A program made the position numbers and the translations under genes. From Lichenostomus cassidix (taxonomy: Eukaryota; Chordata; Aves; Passeriformes; Meliphagidae), in contig CM039199.1 in assembly GCA_008360975.2 (NCBI GenBank), positions 1,054,001 to 1,118,000 on the forward strand: 64,000 nt of DNA, read 5' to 3'. Below are positions 48,700-62,080 of this stretch, piece by piece; position 1 is the stretch's first letter, and each line of letters opens with the position of its first letter. The notes beneath the pieces are model-generated. The model made no database searches and had not been told where the DNA came from. It was given only the letters and a program-made list of their open reading frames with translations.

Positions 48700-49130
48700 T
48701 TTGCCTGGCTACTTAATTAGCATCTTCAGGATGCTCAAAAAGTAAGTGGTTAACATAAAATATTGACATAATTTTACTGTAGGACAATAAAGCACCAGTG
48801 CCTGTACTCATGTAGCAGGAACCTGCCTAGGACACTTATTTAAGTAACTGAAAGCACTTGTTTTATTGTCAACCACCTTTTAAAATAAAGCTATAATTTT
48901 GCCTTAAAACTGCTGACAACAGCCAACTTCGTTAAGGAAATCTGATGTGAAGGGTAACAGGGAAATTCTGATTAATGCTTTATCTTTCTTTATACTGTTA
49001 AGATTATTAAGTGTGTAAAAGTTGGCATTGCTTACTTATGGCTTGCATCAATTTTAAATCACTTAGAACATTGTATGTCCCAGCTGTGGTGGGTGTCATG
49101 GCTATTTATGGTAATATCTTTCCTTAAATT
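48700..49130. promoter_or_regulatory. Candidate enhancer-like segment, intron 1
   Basis: AT-rich and repeat-free, with CTTAATTAGCAT, TTTTATTGTC and CTGATTAATGC words and CAGCTG (E-box). No open frame of note. Confidence 0.22.
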
Positions 49131-52100
49131 CATTGCAGAATAAGGAAGAAACTCTCATTCTGCCTACAAGAAATGTTAAAGGATGTCAGCTGTGATGGTG
49201 ATAAGCAAATTAGGTCTGTCATTAATGCCAGGGTCTGCAGGTGTAATATGTCATAAAACTGGTATATCTCTGGTACTAGCTGGCCTATAAAAATAAATAA
49301 ATACAGGGTTTTTTTAATCCTGCTGTAACAAATTTAAGAGCAAAGCTGTTTTACGATAAGGTTTGTGTAAGGTGAACACAAAGTTCATGTGTATGGTGTG
49401 TTTTTGCAGCAAACAGTGCAGAAGGGAGAAAGAAACAGTCCAGGGAGAAACTCCCACTGGTATCCCCAGGTTTTGCTGGGGGCCTTTGTCAGGGCTTCAT
49501 TTAAGGTCTCATTTATGCAGTTGTTTAAATCAGTCCATCTTTAAGAAAGTGCTTGAGTATGTTGTTAAAAACCTTAGCACAGTGCTTAAAATCAGTACAT
49601 GCTGAAGTGCAGTCAGGAGTGGGATGTTATAAGGTATATACAGAAATATACTTTTAACATGAAGCTTCCTAACAGTGGCTTGTTTTTAAAGAATAGTTTA
49701 TTTTGAGGGGAAACTTGGGAGAGTGGCTTGGGATGTTTTTGGTTTGGGGCCTTCAGGAATTTGAGTCTGGTGGTGTGACAGCTCGTGGAGCTGCAGGGCC
49801 AAGGTGTGTTCCAAACTCTGCCTCCTATGCAGCTCAGCATCTTCCTGTGGGATGCAGGACATGGCCACGTGCTGGAGCATCCCTGGCCACACTGGAAAAG
49901 CCCCAACAGGCAGCTTGGCTGCAGGATCACTGGTAACAGTGGGACTGAAATAACTCCCTGGCATAAGCATGTATTTGTCAAAAGCTTTTTTCTGTCCCTT
50001 AGTTGGCTGAGGATGTCAGACTAGCTTGGATTCAAGCACAGGTTCAGGTCTGGGAGTAACACACAGCATCCGAATTCTCTACTGGAGGGGATTGAATTTT
50101 ATCCCTCCCTAAGAGAAATGGTGAACTATGCAGCTTTGCTTGCAGAGGTCCTGGTAATGACGAGTCATCAAGATTTCCCTGGCAAGTGGCATTACTTTGG
50201 GTAATTACTATGGAAAGCTGCTGCAGGGTGCTTCCTGCTCTCCCCAGCAGACACCTTCCCATCCAGCTACATATTGTTGCTTTCTCCAGTACCAGCTAAA
50301 CAGGTGGTAAGATTCAAATCACCACTCTCTGAATGGAGTTCGTTCTCCACAATAGCTCACCAGAGGCCTGTTTTGTTACAGAACATTGATTAAATAAATA
50401 TTCCTATGCATACAAAAGAGGAGAAATCTGTTACAACACTCTGTAGTTATTTTTCCATTAATGGCAAGGAGCTCTCTCTAATTTTCCTGCCCCTTTCAAT
50501 CTGTTTCCCTGTCTCCCTCCTTTCCCATTGCTACTAATGCCTTCAAGTGCATGAGTAACATACAAAGAGCTCACAATCCTCTGGTTCAGATCCGCAAACT
50601 AGCTCCAACTCACTGTGCTTTGGGAAATCCCCCTGGCCTGTGCAGGGCAGAATTGACTGCTCCATGCATGTGGTTTTGTTTAACTTGATATTTCATGTTC
50701 AGTATCAGCATTCCTTGAGCTAACTGACCTCCATTAATTTATATAGCAGCAGTTAAAAATACAATTTTGCAATACCAGCATTTTACATAATATTGACAAT
50801 TGGGGCAGAATATTTGACTTCTGAAGAATGTCTTTTTCCTTCTGCGCTCTTCTGTGACCCCTGATTTTTAAAACCTTTGAGGCAGAAGTTACTGCTCTGT
50901 GGTTTGTGCTGCTGGAGGTGTGTGTATGTTTTGGAAGAAAAGCACCTCATGCTCAGAGCCTGGCAGCCAAAGGCAGCTCCACTGGAAGCAGCAGATCTGA
51001 TTTGGTATAAAATGGTGGCATCTGAAAATAAATATAGGGTAAAGGATTCATACAGGGGTAAATAGCTTTAATAGTTTTAAGTTCAGTAGATATTTGTCTC
51101 AAGAAAGAACTTTTGATTGAACAAATACTGGCTGCAATAAATGTGGACTATAAGGAAATACCATGGATTTACTTTGGCTCTGCATTGATGTGATAGAGAT
51201 AAAAATCCACCCGAAAGAGAGTACCTCAAATTTAGCTTTTGTTTTTTTTTTCCCCCAGGCAATGATATCTATTACTTTGGAAAAAAACTGGAGTCAGCAT
51301 TTCTATATCATCATTTTTCTTACACAAATTTAGAGCAGTTAAATCACAGAGCTGCTACTCTAGAGAAGTAAATTGTGTAATATATTTTTTTAAAGTTTAA
51401 AGACCATAAATGAAGCCTCCTTTCATTATATGAGTTTGTCTTAAAACACTTGCCACAATTGGTTAGATTTAGGATCAGGGTTGGCGAAATACCTGTTTGT
51501 ATAAATCTGATCATCTGCCAGGGAGAGCCCTCGCCCTCTTGCCTAGGATTCTGTGGTAGACATGAGGCTGTGCCAGCACACTGCTCTCCCCAGGGAGAGA
51601 GAGCTTTGTGTGGCTGGGGGTGAGAAAGGATGGCTGTGGAAGGCTGTGGCAGAAGCCCAGTGCTTGTCTGCTCTTGCTTACCACGGGCAGTTAGTTGGAA
51701 GTGACACTAACCTGCATTTAATTCTAGTTTTACATTGCGACAACATGCCAGCTGTTCCCTGTACTCTTCCGTGACACTGCAATGTAATTATTTTTTTGTT
51801 ATCTTTCAAGATGTAATTTTATGTTGGTGTGCTTTCCCACTAACCCTTTGGCACAGAAAATGTACAGCTAATTCATTTTTCTGGGAACATGAAGAAACAA
51901 GGGAGAAAATCTCAAATGCTAGGGCCAAGGGGCTGTGCTACAGGCAGACGAGGAGATGTGCAGGGAGGAAAGGCCCTGTCTCAGGTGGAGTCTGAAAGCC
52001 ACTGGGACGTGAGCAGTGATTAATGGTGTCGTTGCTTTTTAGCTTCATCAAAAGGTTTCAGTGTAAGAGTTTCTGAGGAATGCTGATATTCACAGGAACC

Positions 52101-53970
52101 TATCAAAGGGTACAGAAGATATCAAATGAGCAAGCAGGAATGGGAGTTAATTACTGAACAGTGATTACTCTGATATAACCAATTATTGGATCATTAAATG
52201 TTTATTACCTTTTTTATGCTCCTTTCCCTCGTAAGTGCAGTTTTGTCCTCCCAGTATTAAAAAGGGGGTGGATCTAATGCATAAAAAAACCTTTTCAAAA
52301 CCTAGCAGGTATTCAAAGGACATCTCACCCCAGCACCTGACACACTGTCCTGCTCGCTCTGCTTTCCCTTGCTTGGCGGCTTTGGGGTCAGGTGCTGTGA
52401 ACCCTATTGAAAGGCCAGATTGTCTCACTTCTAGGAAGGGGCTTGGAGGGGAGTGCAGCAGCAGGAGCAGGGCACACAACATCAGCAGGTTCCCTGCCCT
52501 TCCATGTGGGGTTGGCTTCATTCCTTCTGCTCCAGCTGGAAGTGGTTGGTGGCTTTTGTGTCCCTATGTCACCCAGAGGCTCTTTCTAGGGCTCCCTGGT
52601 TCCCCAAGGACAGATGCCATGGCCTTCAATTTCCTTGGGCTCAGAGCAACTCTTCCTCTCCAGTCACTTAGCCTCTCTTAAGACAGAAGTTTCCACTGCA
52701 AGATTGAATTGATGCTGTTTGAAATGGAGACATAAACCCTACACTGGACATCTTCAAAGTGAAAAATACCATCTTTTCAAGCTGAACGCAGTTATTTTGG
52801 ATGACATTTAAGGGTTTAAAATGTTAAAGCAATTTTTAAAAATACAGCTATTTGTGACTTTGATCCTTAGATGTTGAGTTGTTTAAGCTTCATATTTCAG
52901 GAGAAGGGTTGGGGGAAAAATAAAAAATAAAATCCCAAATCTCTTTCTCTGTCAGCAGAGCATTCCTTGGCAGTGGCCTGTACTGTCTGCGTGTGCAGGG
53001 GGCTGGGAGAGGTCTTCATGGACCTTGTGCCCTTGGTGGGTGTTTGGGGGCAGGTGGAGACGCATGGAGCTTCGTCCCAGTCCTCACAGCCCCCAGCAGT
53101 GGGCTTTGTGTGTCTGCTGTGGGCAGAGTGAAGCCAGGGAGGCAGCCAGGGTGCTCTGCCTGGTGGGGGACATGTGCGACTGTCACCAGATCTGTCAATA
53201 AGGCAAATTCCTCTGTTCCTGAAGCACTTGGAGTGCAACATCCTCAGCTGCCGACACCGTCAACTCTGAGCAGCCATGGTTCTAGCCCATGTGCAGTGTG
53301 CTTGTAGAAGAAGTTCTCAGGATACAAATTTGGCTGTGCCCTTTATTTGTGAATTTTGCTTAATCATTTTTATGATCTTCCTTAGGGGATTATTAGTTTT
53401 TTATTAATACCCCCCTTTGCCAAGTTGGAAGCTTCAACCATTTTTGAGCTAAATCTTCAGTGAATCTTTTTTATTCATCATCAGTTTTTTTCTTTTTTTT
53501 CCTAGCATAATCCTACCTGGACCTTCCTGCACAAATGTGATTTTCAGGTGTTATCTCTGACACCCAAGCCCCCATGAAAGTCAGTGGGAAAGGTCGTGGG
53601 GAATGCACAACAGACACTGAAACCAGGAAGCTGTTGGCAGTTTTATGTTATTACTGTTGGGAAAAAGGAGGAAACTCTGTTAAATCATGCTCCCTGTGCT
53701 CCTGGGAGTATAAATTGCTGTCTTCTCTGCACTGCTGAGTCAAATCAGTTATGTGGCACTTCGCTCTTTTGGGAAAGACCCTTACTCCTTCTGATGGATT
53801 TTTCTGTAATCCTTTAAAGGAGAACTTTATTCCGGGTTCATTTCCCTATTTTTCTTTTGGGGGCTCTGTGCCTTGGCCACTGCAGCCAAGAGATGCACAG
53901 CCAGGGCACTCAGTGCTCTGCTCACAGGCATGGCTGGGATTATCCCTCTTTGACAGCCTCTGTGCAAAAT
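49131..53970. other. Intron 1, unique DNA
   Basis: No repeat. 50380-50840 and 52120-52200 (GTTAATTACTG, CCAATTATTGG) are AT-rich weak regulatory candidates. No exon recognised. Confidence 0.5.
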
Positions 53971-53992
53971 AGTAATAATAATAATAATAATG
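53971..53992 (+). repeat. (TAA)n microsatellite
   Basis: About six TAA units (AGTAATAATAATAATAATAA). Confidence 0.9.
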
Positions 53993-53999
53993 AAATGTA

Positions 54000-54445
54000 C
54001 CTCAGGATTTCCTTTTAATAACTGAACACAGAGCAGCCGTTGTAAACTGTCTTGGTAATGTCACAGCCTCTGAGAAAGACGAAGGGCAGGCGAGGATCCC
54101 AGGAACACGGTGAAAACAAGGCGTCCTGTGTTTTAGATCCTGTAAAAAATGTATCGTGGCTGCAAGGCCATGGGAGATGAGCCAGTCTCCAGGACTGCTA
54201 CAAATGTTATATTTCAATGAAAGGTCAGCCAGAAACAAGGTCAAAACAAGCGCGATACACAGAGCAAACAGTGAAGCTGCGAGGCGCAGATAAAGGTTAA
54301 TGTGAAGGGCTATTGGCATTAGTGCAGCGTGTGGTCAGCTCGCTGTGGAGCAGGGGCTCAACCAGGAGATAATGAGGAGGGTTTACTCTAATTCTATTAT
54401 AATGTATAATTAACTAGCATAATTGATAGCAATTTTCCCTGTGTG
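54000..54445. promoter_or_regulatory. Candidate conserved regulatory element in intron 1
   Basis: Keeps 12 CpGs in about 305 bp (54038-54342) outside any CpG island, then turns into a TAATTA-rich segment (ATAATTAACTAGCATAATTG). Repeat-free. Retained CpG plus homeodomain-type words suggest selection, but conservation has not been tested. Confidence 0.3.
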
Positions 54446-57400
54446 TCTGTGGATGTGTGGATGTGTACGTGAAGTCTCATTTTCGGCTTTTGTGTTGTTG
54501 CACCATTGCCTTGAGCCGATGGGAACCTCCGGTGACTCCCCAGGGCTGGGCTAGCTGTCTTGCTCAGCCCGTGGATGCAGAGGGGGAGCAGTGTTTTCAA
54601 GAGCCTGTTTTTAATCTGCCCCTGGAATTAGACATAATATCTAGGCAGTACCCTGGATAAGGCAGATCTGCTGCTGATAAAGGTATGTAGTGCCAAGAGC
54701 TTGGATGAAGTGAGTGTTTGAAAAAAGAGTAAGGGACAGGTCAGCCCCCTTTCTTTGTAGGTTGTTTGTGCCTTTTATTCTCAATATCCCTGTGAAAACA
54801 GAGCTTGAATTGAATTTTGCCTTTGTGCTCATCTTTTGTACAGGATAAAGTTCACACTTTGTTACTATGCAGAGACATAAGCAAACTCGTGTTTTAGATG
54901 CACTGGGGATTTTAATTTTCCTGGTGCACAAAGACAGCAAACCATTGTGGATTCCTCTGCCCCTTCTCTGCATAGAGCAGAGAGCAAATAAGCTAAATAT
55001 TCCACTCCCTCAAGTCAACCCCAAACTAGGCTGTAATGCTCTCCTGACCTGCTGATGTTTGGAATTTTGTTGGGTTGTGGACAGGTGAGGAAACCTCTGC
55101 TCTGGCATTGCTGCTGGGTGCCAGGAAGTAACGTGCCAACCAAATGGAAAATCAGGCTTTACCCACATGGGTGATGCTATTGGGTTGCAGGAAGCCTTGT
55201 TATACCTATTGTTACATCCTTGATGCAGTGTGAAAACATCAAAGAAGGAAATTTAGGGTTGATTTTGTGGTTGTTAATTTTTTTTTTTAAGTGTTGAATG
55301 ATTTATCTTGATGGCTGTTTTGTTTGTCCATTTTCTTGATTCTGCGGGGTACAATTGAGGGCAGACATTACTATTTAGGTTTTTTTTTCTTTCAATATCT
55401 GGCAATATACATTTTTCAAATGTAAATGCAAATTACCCTCTTCTCCATTCTTAATCCTTTGGGATGGGAAACCTAAAGGCCATATTCTTCCTTGAGACAG
55501 GGATTTACCCTTCCAGCTACATTAAATGTTAGCTGGAAACATGTGGCTAATGGCTCCCAAATACTAAACTGAGACACTTCCCTTGAGGTTCTGGTTTATT
55601 TGGAAATTTAATTTGTAATTTTTTTGCTCCTTTCAAAGGTTATGCAACTCTTTAAGCCTCCAATTTTAGGTCACTCTGCCTTTTACAGCCAGATCCACCT
55701 CATCAGTGAGAAGGCTCCCTGAGGACTGCAAAAGACTCAGGCTTAGTGTTATCCAGGAAAAATGTGTATAATAGTTGTATTATAAAGTAGTAGGTAATGT
55801 AACCCCCATCTGTCAGCCTGACGAGTGCGATGTGAATGGTGGTGTAGGTACAGTTGCACTTAAGCCCTTTTTGAAAAAATAATGCTAATTGTCCTGGGCT
55901 GAGTGATGCCAGGGGCTTAGAAATACTTACCAGTACTCACAGAGGGAGCCAAGAGAAGTCAGGTGGAGAAATCAGGGAGATTGGCTCTCAAGCAGAGTTT
56001 CAGTGTCTGAAGCACTACTAAATCTAGCAAAGGATTAATACCAAAATAATCCTGCTTGTCCAGGAAACTCGTGACAACATGAAGGTTTGAGATCAGTGTG
56101 ATATGCTTTAGAAGGAATATAATAATAAATTCGCAAGTCACCAGAGATAGAAACCAATTGCTATTCATCCTACATCGCGTCTGAGCTTTTCCACGGTTTG
56201 TTTCCTGCTCCAGTGATATGAGAGATCCCTTTCCACTTCAAGTCTAGTATCTTTTCAGTGCTGGCTTTCACCAGAATCCAGAAAAATACTCCAAATCCAG
56301 CAAGAATTCCCTTATTGCTCAGAATCAATTCCTCTAATAATTTGAAGAGTTTCATACCATACTTGGTGGTCTCCACCATTCTCTAGTGCCATCAGGATTC
56401 TGGCTGCAGAAATTACTTTAAAATGGGAATGGAAGTAAGGTGGCATTTGGGAGGCTAGAGGTGTTGAGGTTTTGGGGTTTTTTTTTCTAAAAGCACCGGT
56501 GACTGCTTAATATCTGTTGTTAATCTGTTGCCATTGCATGTGAGCATTGGAAAATCTCACCTGTATTTTTGCTGGTTTTTCCCTGTGTTTGTTCTTGGGT
56601 CTGTTGAGATTTGTGGTGTTTTGCAGTGTGTTGGCTGTCTGGAGGTGGTGATGCCCAAGCTGTGTGAAAGGGGTGTGGAGCTGCCACGGCTTCTGCTCGT
56701 GGCCTTGTCCAGTGCTGTGTTCAGGGGTGCTGGGGCTGCTCCTGACACCTATTCCCAGCCTGTCCTCCCTCCCTCCAGCCTCACTGCTCATGTGAGCAGG
56801 GCTGGAGTTTTCTAAGCATTTTGCAAGATGTTAAGCAGTTGAAGAATACATAAATCATGGGGACAGGGCTTCTTTTTTCAAGGCCTGTTTCCCTGATTTA
56901 TCCTTGAGTGCTGTGAGTTGGTCCCTGTCTCCCATAAGAGTGTGCCTATAAGTCAGGGCTGTTTGGATTTTGGGTGAACCTGTTGCTTCAGTGACACTGG
57001 TTTTAGGATGCTGACAGTGACCGTGAGCATGGTGTGTTCTGCTCACCTCATCCATGAGGCCACCTTGTCGCCAAGGCCACCATGCTCCTTGTGCTCCCCC
57101 AGCTCAGCAAGAGGGAAGGGACTGTGATCACAAACCCTTGGGACATCTCTGTGGTGGGGTGCTGGACACCAGGTGCTGAGGGTACCTGCAGGGATGAAAG
57201 GATCCAGTCAGCTTCAGCTCCTCTGCAGCACTGGAGAGCTTGCTTTCTCGAAAAGCACTTATGTTTTTGAGCCATTTATTTTCCGTGGCACAGTCATTAA
57301 ACATTTCTGCCTGTGTTTTGTTGTTTTTACTCTGTGTAGGAGCAGAGGGAATTTATTCAGTGTCTCAGTCTGGTAATGCAGGGGCTGAGGAGGTGCTTGA

Positions 57401-60400
57401 CTGCCTGACTCGGCAGGCAGAGGCAGGGATGTTGCTGCCTGTGACATCTTTCTAGTGAAGTGGGATGTCAAGATCTGAGATCCTTTTCCACTTAGTGTAC
57501 AAGAGCATTAGAACAAAAGGAAACAGAAAGCAGCCGTGCATTACAAAAGAAACCAAACCAAAATCCCTCCGGCTAAAGTATATTTTTAATGTTGTGAGCA
57601 ATTTCAGACAGAAATTGAATGAAACACTTCACCTGAGTGTTGATGGATCTGCTGGGGTCAGAGGAATTATGCTGGTTTACACCAGCCTTGAATGTGATCC
57701 TCCATTTTTTTCACCCTTTGTTTTGTGTTGATTTTTTTTTCCATTCCAACTGTGTTCACAACAGATGGTGATTATTATGTTTGTTCAGATCAATGAATAT
57801 TAAAAAAAAAGGCAAGACAAAAAAAAATAGAAAAAATGCCCTTCAACTCAATAGAGTCACCCGGGGTTCAGCTGTAGCCTCTGGGTTTTCATTTGGACAA
57901 TGTTAAGTTATAGTAACTTAAATGGAATTTTTATGAGCAATTGTTTTGCCATGGATCAGGATCTGCCAGGCAGAAATCTGCCCTCTGGATGTGCCTGCCA
58001 GCTCTTAGAGCAACCCCTGCTCTGGTGGCACACATGCTGAGGGGGAGATGGTGCTCACTGGCAGGTGCCCTCAGGGGCAGGTGGACCTGCTCCTCACCTT
58101 GCTTTCCTGGAAAAGGCACTTGTGCACAAAGCAAATATTTTAATAGCATGAGAGGTTTAAAAGTGCGTAAAGATAAATGAGTTGAGACAGAATGCAAAAT
58201 AATCTGTTGGTGTAAATGGGAGTATCAGGAATGAGCAACTGGGGTGAGGTTGGGGGTGGAGGAGATGGATATGGGTGGCAGTAGGAGTAGGAGAACTGCA
58301 CTTCCACCTACACACAGGTGTAAATGCTACCCTCCAGCATTTCCTCCTGAGCTCTTCAGTCTTGGACTCTGCTGTGTTTGCTCTACTCTCTGGTTTTACC
58401 TCAGCAAAGCCTCCCGTGCCAGGATCCATCCCTGATGTGAGGACACACAGATACTGCCCTCAGTGTTTTCCCCAATGGTGCAGAGCACTGCCAGTCTCAG
58501 GCAGTGAGGATTCCTTTGGGCACAGGGGTTCCCTTTGGAGCAAGGGTTCCCTTGGCTGTGGTGGCTTTTTTGCTGCTGTAAAGGCTAAAGCACAGTCCTT
58601 TGTGATACTTGTGGCCAGCCCTGCTCCCTGCCTTTGCACACAGGATTTGTGTTGCCTTTGCTGTGTGATCAGACCCCTTTGTCCTTCTTGTCCACATCCC
58701 CCCGGGATGAGCTGATAGCCCAGTGGGATGTGGAGCTGCTGCACCACCTGTGAGCCCAGCCTGTGTGCTGGGTGCTTGGCAGAGCGTCCCAGTAGGGTGG
58801 GGAGGCTCTAGGAGTGTTTAAAATGAAAGTGATTTAACTTTTAATAATAATAAATGTAACAAATCACTTTTATATGGGCTGGGGGAAAACACAGATTGAT
58901 GTCTGGGCTCTTCCCTGCTTCGATTTTGAAGGGATTTCCCCAGCTCAGAACAGTGAGTCCCCAGGTGAAGGAAGCAGAGGGAGAGGATGGTGCTTTTGGC
59001 CTGAGGAGGTGCTTTGAGAGGGAAGGAGGGGTGCTGCAAGCCCTGGGTGAGCCGGGCTGGCTGCACATCAGGCACAGCAGGGCTCTGCCAGGTGGTGGAA
59101 TGGAACCCCAGCCAGTGTGTCCATGTCTCACCACAACCCCCAGCCTCTTCACCCCAGATGTTTCTGTGCAGCAATGGGAGCTCTTCCCTTGCAGTGCAGG
59201 TGTTTCCATGTGTCATTTGCTCACAGCTAGCTCAGGTAGGATCTCTCCTCAAATTTTGTGGGGGTTTATTTGATCAAGTCTGATTGCCATGGCCTGTTCA
59301 GACAGCAGAGCCATTTCCTGCTGTCTCTGGAAGAGGCTGCAGGCTGTCTCCTGCTGTGGACAGCCTGATTTTTCCCCTTCTGGGCATTAAAGATGAATAT
59401 TCTTTTAATTCTAACACAGAGGAGTAGAAAGGAAGCTAGAGACTAAACGTATCAGGAGAAGGGGGAGCAGAATGAGATCAAACATTACTGGTGTGCTGTT
59501 TAGGGTTTTTTCCTTTTGTTTTGTAGTTATCTGATTTGTAGAGAATTTGTGATTTTGTCCTGCACATAGAGGACAGGCTCAGTGCAAATGGCTGCTCAGA
59601 ACAGAAGGCAGAAAGTCCCTGTTCTGTTGACAGTGCTTGTTAACTAACTGATGTTTTCAAAAGTGTAAGTCTGATTGCATCCTGCAGGAACACTGTCTGT
59701 AGCAGGCAAGTTTGAACCTCCCTGTAGGTGTGCAGAACTGGGGTTAGTTCCAGGTGGCTCTGGGCTGGGAGTTGCCCTGGAGTGGGACTTGGATGCTCAG
59801 TTCCCGTGGTTGTTAGGTCCAGCCTGAGCCCACTGTGGGCCCCAGCACTTTCTGAGCACCAAAATCCACAGGCACATAGCAGTGGGTGAGTGTTGGAGTT
59901 TGCTGATGGATGCAGTCCGTGTTTTCATATACTGGTGAGATGGTTAAACCTTTGCCTTGGCTTTAGAGCCATGGCCAGAGCATTAATCTCAGAGCTGTGG
60001 GAATTCCCCAGCACTGGTGGGGTGTGGAAGAGAAGCAGAAACAGCTGTGTGTTTACCAACCCCTGCCTTTTTGTTTGGAGAGTCAAGTTCAGGTACTGGA
60101 GCCATGTGAGAACTATAGTTAGTTCCCTGCATTCTCACTGAGTATTGAATTTGTTCAGTACTCCCAACAGCACGTTTTGTACGAGAACTAGCATTTATCT
60201 TTGCATATTTGGAAATTACTGGAGCTGAGGTTAAAACAATCTGTTCTCCTGTGGAAGCTGCAGGGTTGTATTAAAATAGAATATCTCACCTTCAGTGGTG
60301 TGGTATTTCATAATACATGCCCCCATTGTGTGTTAAATGATAAAGCACTGTAATAAAATATGTCCAGATTGTTCTTGCTATTTTATGCCCTGTAACATTT

Positions 60401-61035
60401 TTCTATTTGCATCAACTATTAAGGTCTACCAAAAGAACCAAACCTGAATGGGGCAGTGTGAGGGAGGGTGGGATTGTGCAGACAGAATTTTGTATTGCCA
60501 GTGGCATGGCTGGGAAGGATGTTGTCAGAAGATAAACCTTATGCAAGGACAGTCATTCTGACAGAAATCTTCCTTTGGCTTTCAGGGAGAATAGCTCCTG
60601 GAGCTTTGCAGGTGCTGGAGCATTCATAGGTGAAGATCTGTAAGACTTTTGTTTCCAGAGGCCCAAATTCAGAGACAGACGTTTTACAAGTGAAAACCAG
60701 TCAGTGCTGCGGACTGGGTCCCTAGTGAGCAATGGTCCCTGTCACAGTGGGATCATGGTGTCCCTTTAATTGGTGACCTTTGTTCAGAAGGGGCCTGGGA
60801 CACGTTGGAGAGCAGGAGCAGATTTTGCAGGGTCAAGTCTGGAGCTAAAGAGCTTTTTTGAGAAGTAGCTGTGCTATGATTCGAGAAGCTGCTCATCCTC
60901 ATGACTGATTTGCCTGAAAGCTGAAGTGCATTTGGCAGTTAAAGTGACATTTTTTCAGGTCTTTGGCATTTGTGAAAGATACTCTTGCTTCTCTCTTTCA
61001 TCTCCTTTTCTCCCATGCTTCCCCCCTTCTCTAAG
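54446..61035. other. Intron 1, unique DNA
   Basis: 6.6 kb without a recognised repeat or exon. A-rich runs at 57800-57830. 60160-60430 is AT-rich with TTTGCAT words and could be regulatory. 58000-58100 has a faint CR1-like word only. Confidence 0.5.
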
Positions 61036-61072
61036 CTGCATAACTGTCATAAATTGCCTACAATGGGCTTTT
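61036..61072 (+). repeat. 37-bp element, copy A
   Basis: Core TTGCCTACAATGGGC. 33 of 37 positions match copy B at 63074-63110, including the last 21 without a change. Flanks do not match. It is followed by two AAGATAAACTCATT copies at about 61078 and 61099. Confidence 0.7.
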
Positions 61073-61077
61073 CTTTA

Positions 61078-61113
61078 AAGATAAACTCATTATTCTTCAA
61101 GATAAACTCATTT
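61078..61113 (+). repeat. Tandem AAGATAAACTCATT pair
   Basis: The 14-bp word occurs twice with a period of about 21 bp. Each copy carries a GATA site and an ACTCATT word (weakly AP-1-like), immediately after copy A of the 37-bp element. Confidence 0.6.
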
Positions 61114-61744
61114 ACGTAGTCTGCTCATCACTTTTGTAGCCCCCTTCTGAGAGTATCAAATAGAGAATCTTATTCTGACACTTCAGCTATGTACTAAGTA
61201 CTTATAGTATTATAATGAGCATTATAGTTCTGGGGTTTGCAGCCTGAACCAGACACTTTTTCAATGCCTACAGTCATGAAGTTTTTGGCTGTCCCTTGAA
61301 TGTGTTAACTGGCGAGCTGGAGTAACAAATGACTGTGATATATCTGTTGTGTTTCAGCTGCAATGTCTTAACTCAACTTGGTCAAGGCTAGAAGAGCATA
61401 ATGTGATGGTTCCCAGTCCTGCTTTGTTCCACCCACACCTGCTCTGTCCCCAGACTCTGTGCCATGAGTCTGAGAATTCACAGGCTGCAGATGAACAGTC
61501 TGTGAGTCCCTTGGTTGTTACACAACCTGCACACACAATCTCTTCCCCTGCCCTCTGAGGACAATCCTAAAGAAATAATCAGTTCAGGGCTCAAGAGTAT
61601 TCAAAGAACAAATGGAGTATCAGGACTTGTTGAGCAGAAATGCAGGAGAAAAAGAAGATGCCATCATATTGCTGTAGACATCCATGGATTGCTGTGTCTG
61701 GAATGTGCTCCCTATCTCTAATGGGTATAATAAAACTGGAAGAG

Positions 61745-62080
61745 TGCAGAGATGGGTTGTGAAGGTGATCAGAGAGAGAGAAAATACCTTCTGTGTACAG
61801 AGTGGGTGAACAGAGGAGAGCTCTTCACTGGAGAAGGGGTGATTAAGCAGGAGTGTGATAAACAGTGATACAGCCATGAATAAAGTAGATGGAGAGTGAC
61901 TGTTCAAGTTCTTCTTCATACCAAACCTAGAGGTGGCAGATGAAGTGTGGAGGCTCAAAACAGGCAGAAGAAGATATTTCTTCCTGCGAGCAGGCAGTGA
62001 GCTGTGGAAATCATCACCTCTGGGTGGGTGTGAGAAACTGATGTGGGATTGGAAATGTGCTGGAGGCATTTGTGGAAGAG
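61745..62080 (+). mobile_element. Ancient CR1/L3-like LINE relic
   Basis: 'tggagagtgactgttcaag', 'ggaggctcaaaacaggcaga' and 'aagatatttcttcctgcgag', then 'gagctgtggaaatcatcacc' keep the order of old CR1/L3 3' ends ('…gtttaaaacagacaaaagg…ttaagctgtggaactcattgcc…'). Highly diverged, no open frame. It is probably much older than the other CR1 copies. Confidence 0.7.

Noticed and set aside
52235..52681. 148-codon + frame in intron 1
   Set aside because: Non-ATG start, no known domain, length within chance expectation.
58000..58100. CR1-like words ('gagcaacccctgctctggtgg')
   Set aside because: Only about 20 bases match, with no flanking CR1 order.
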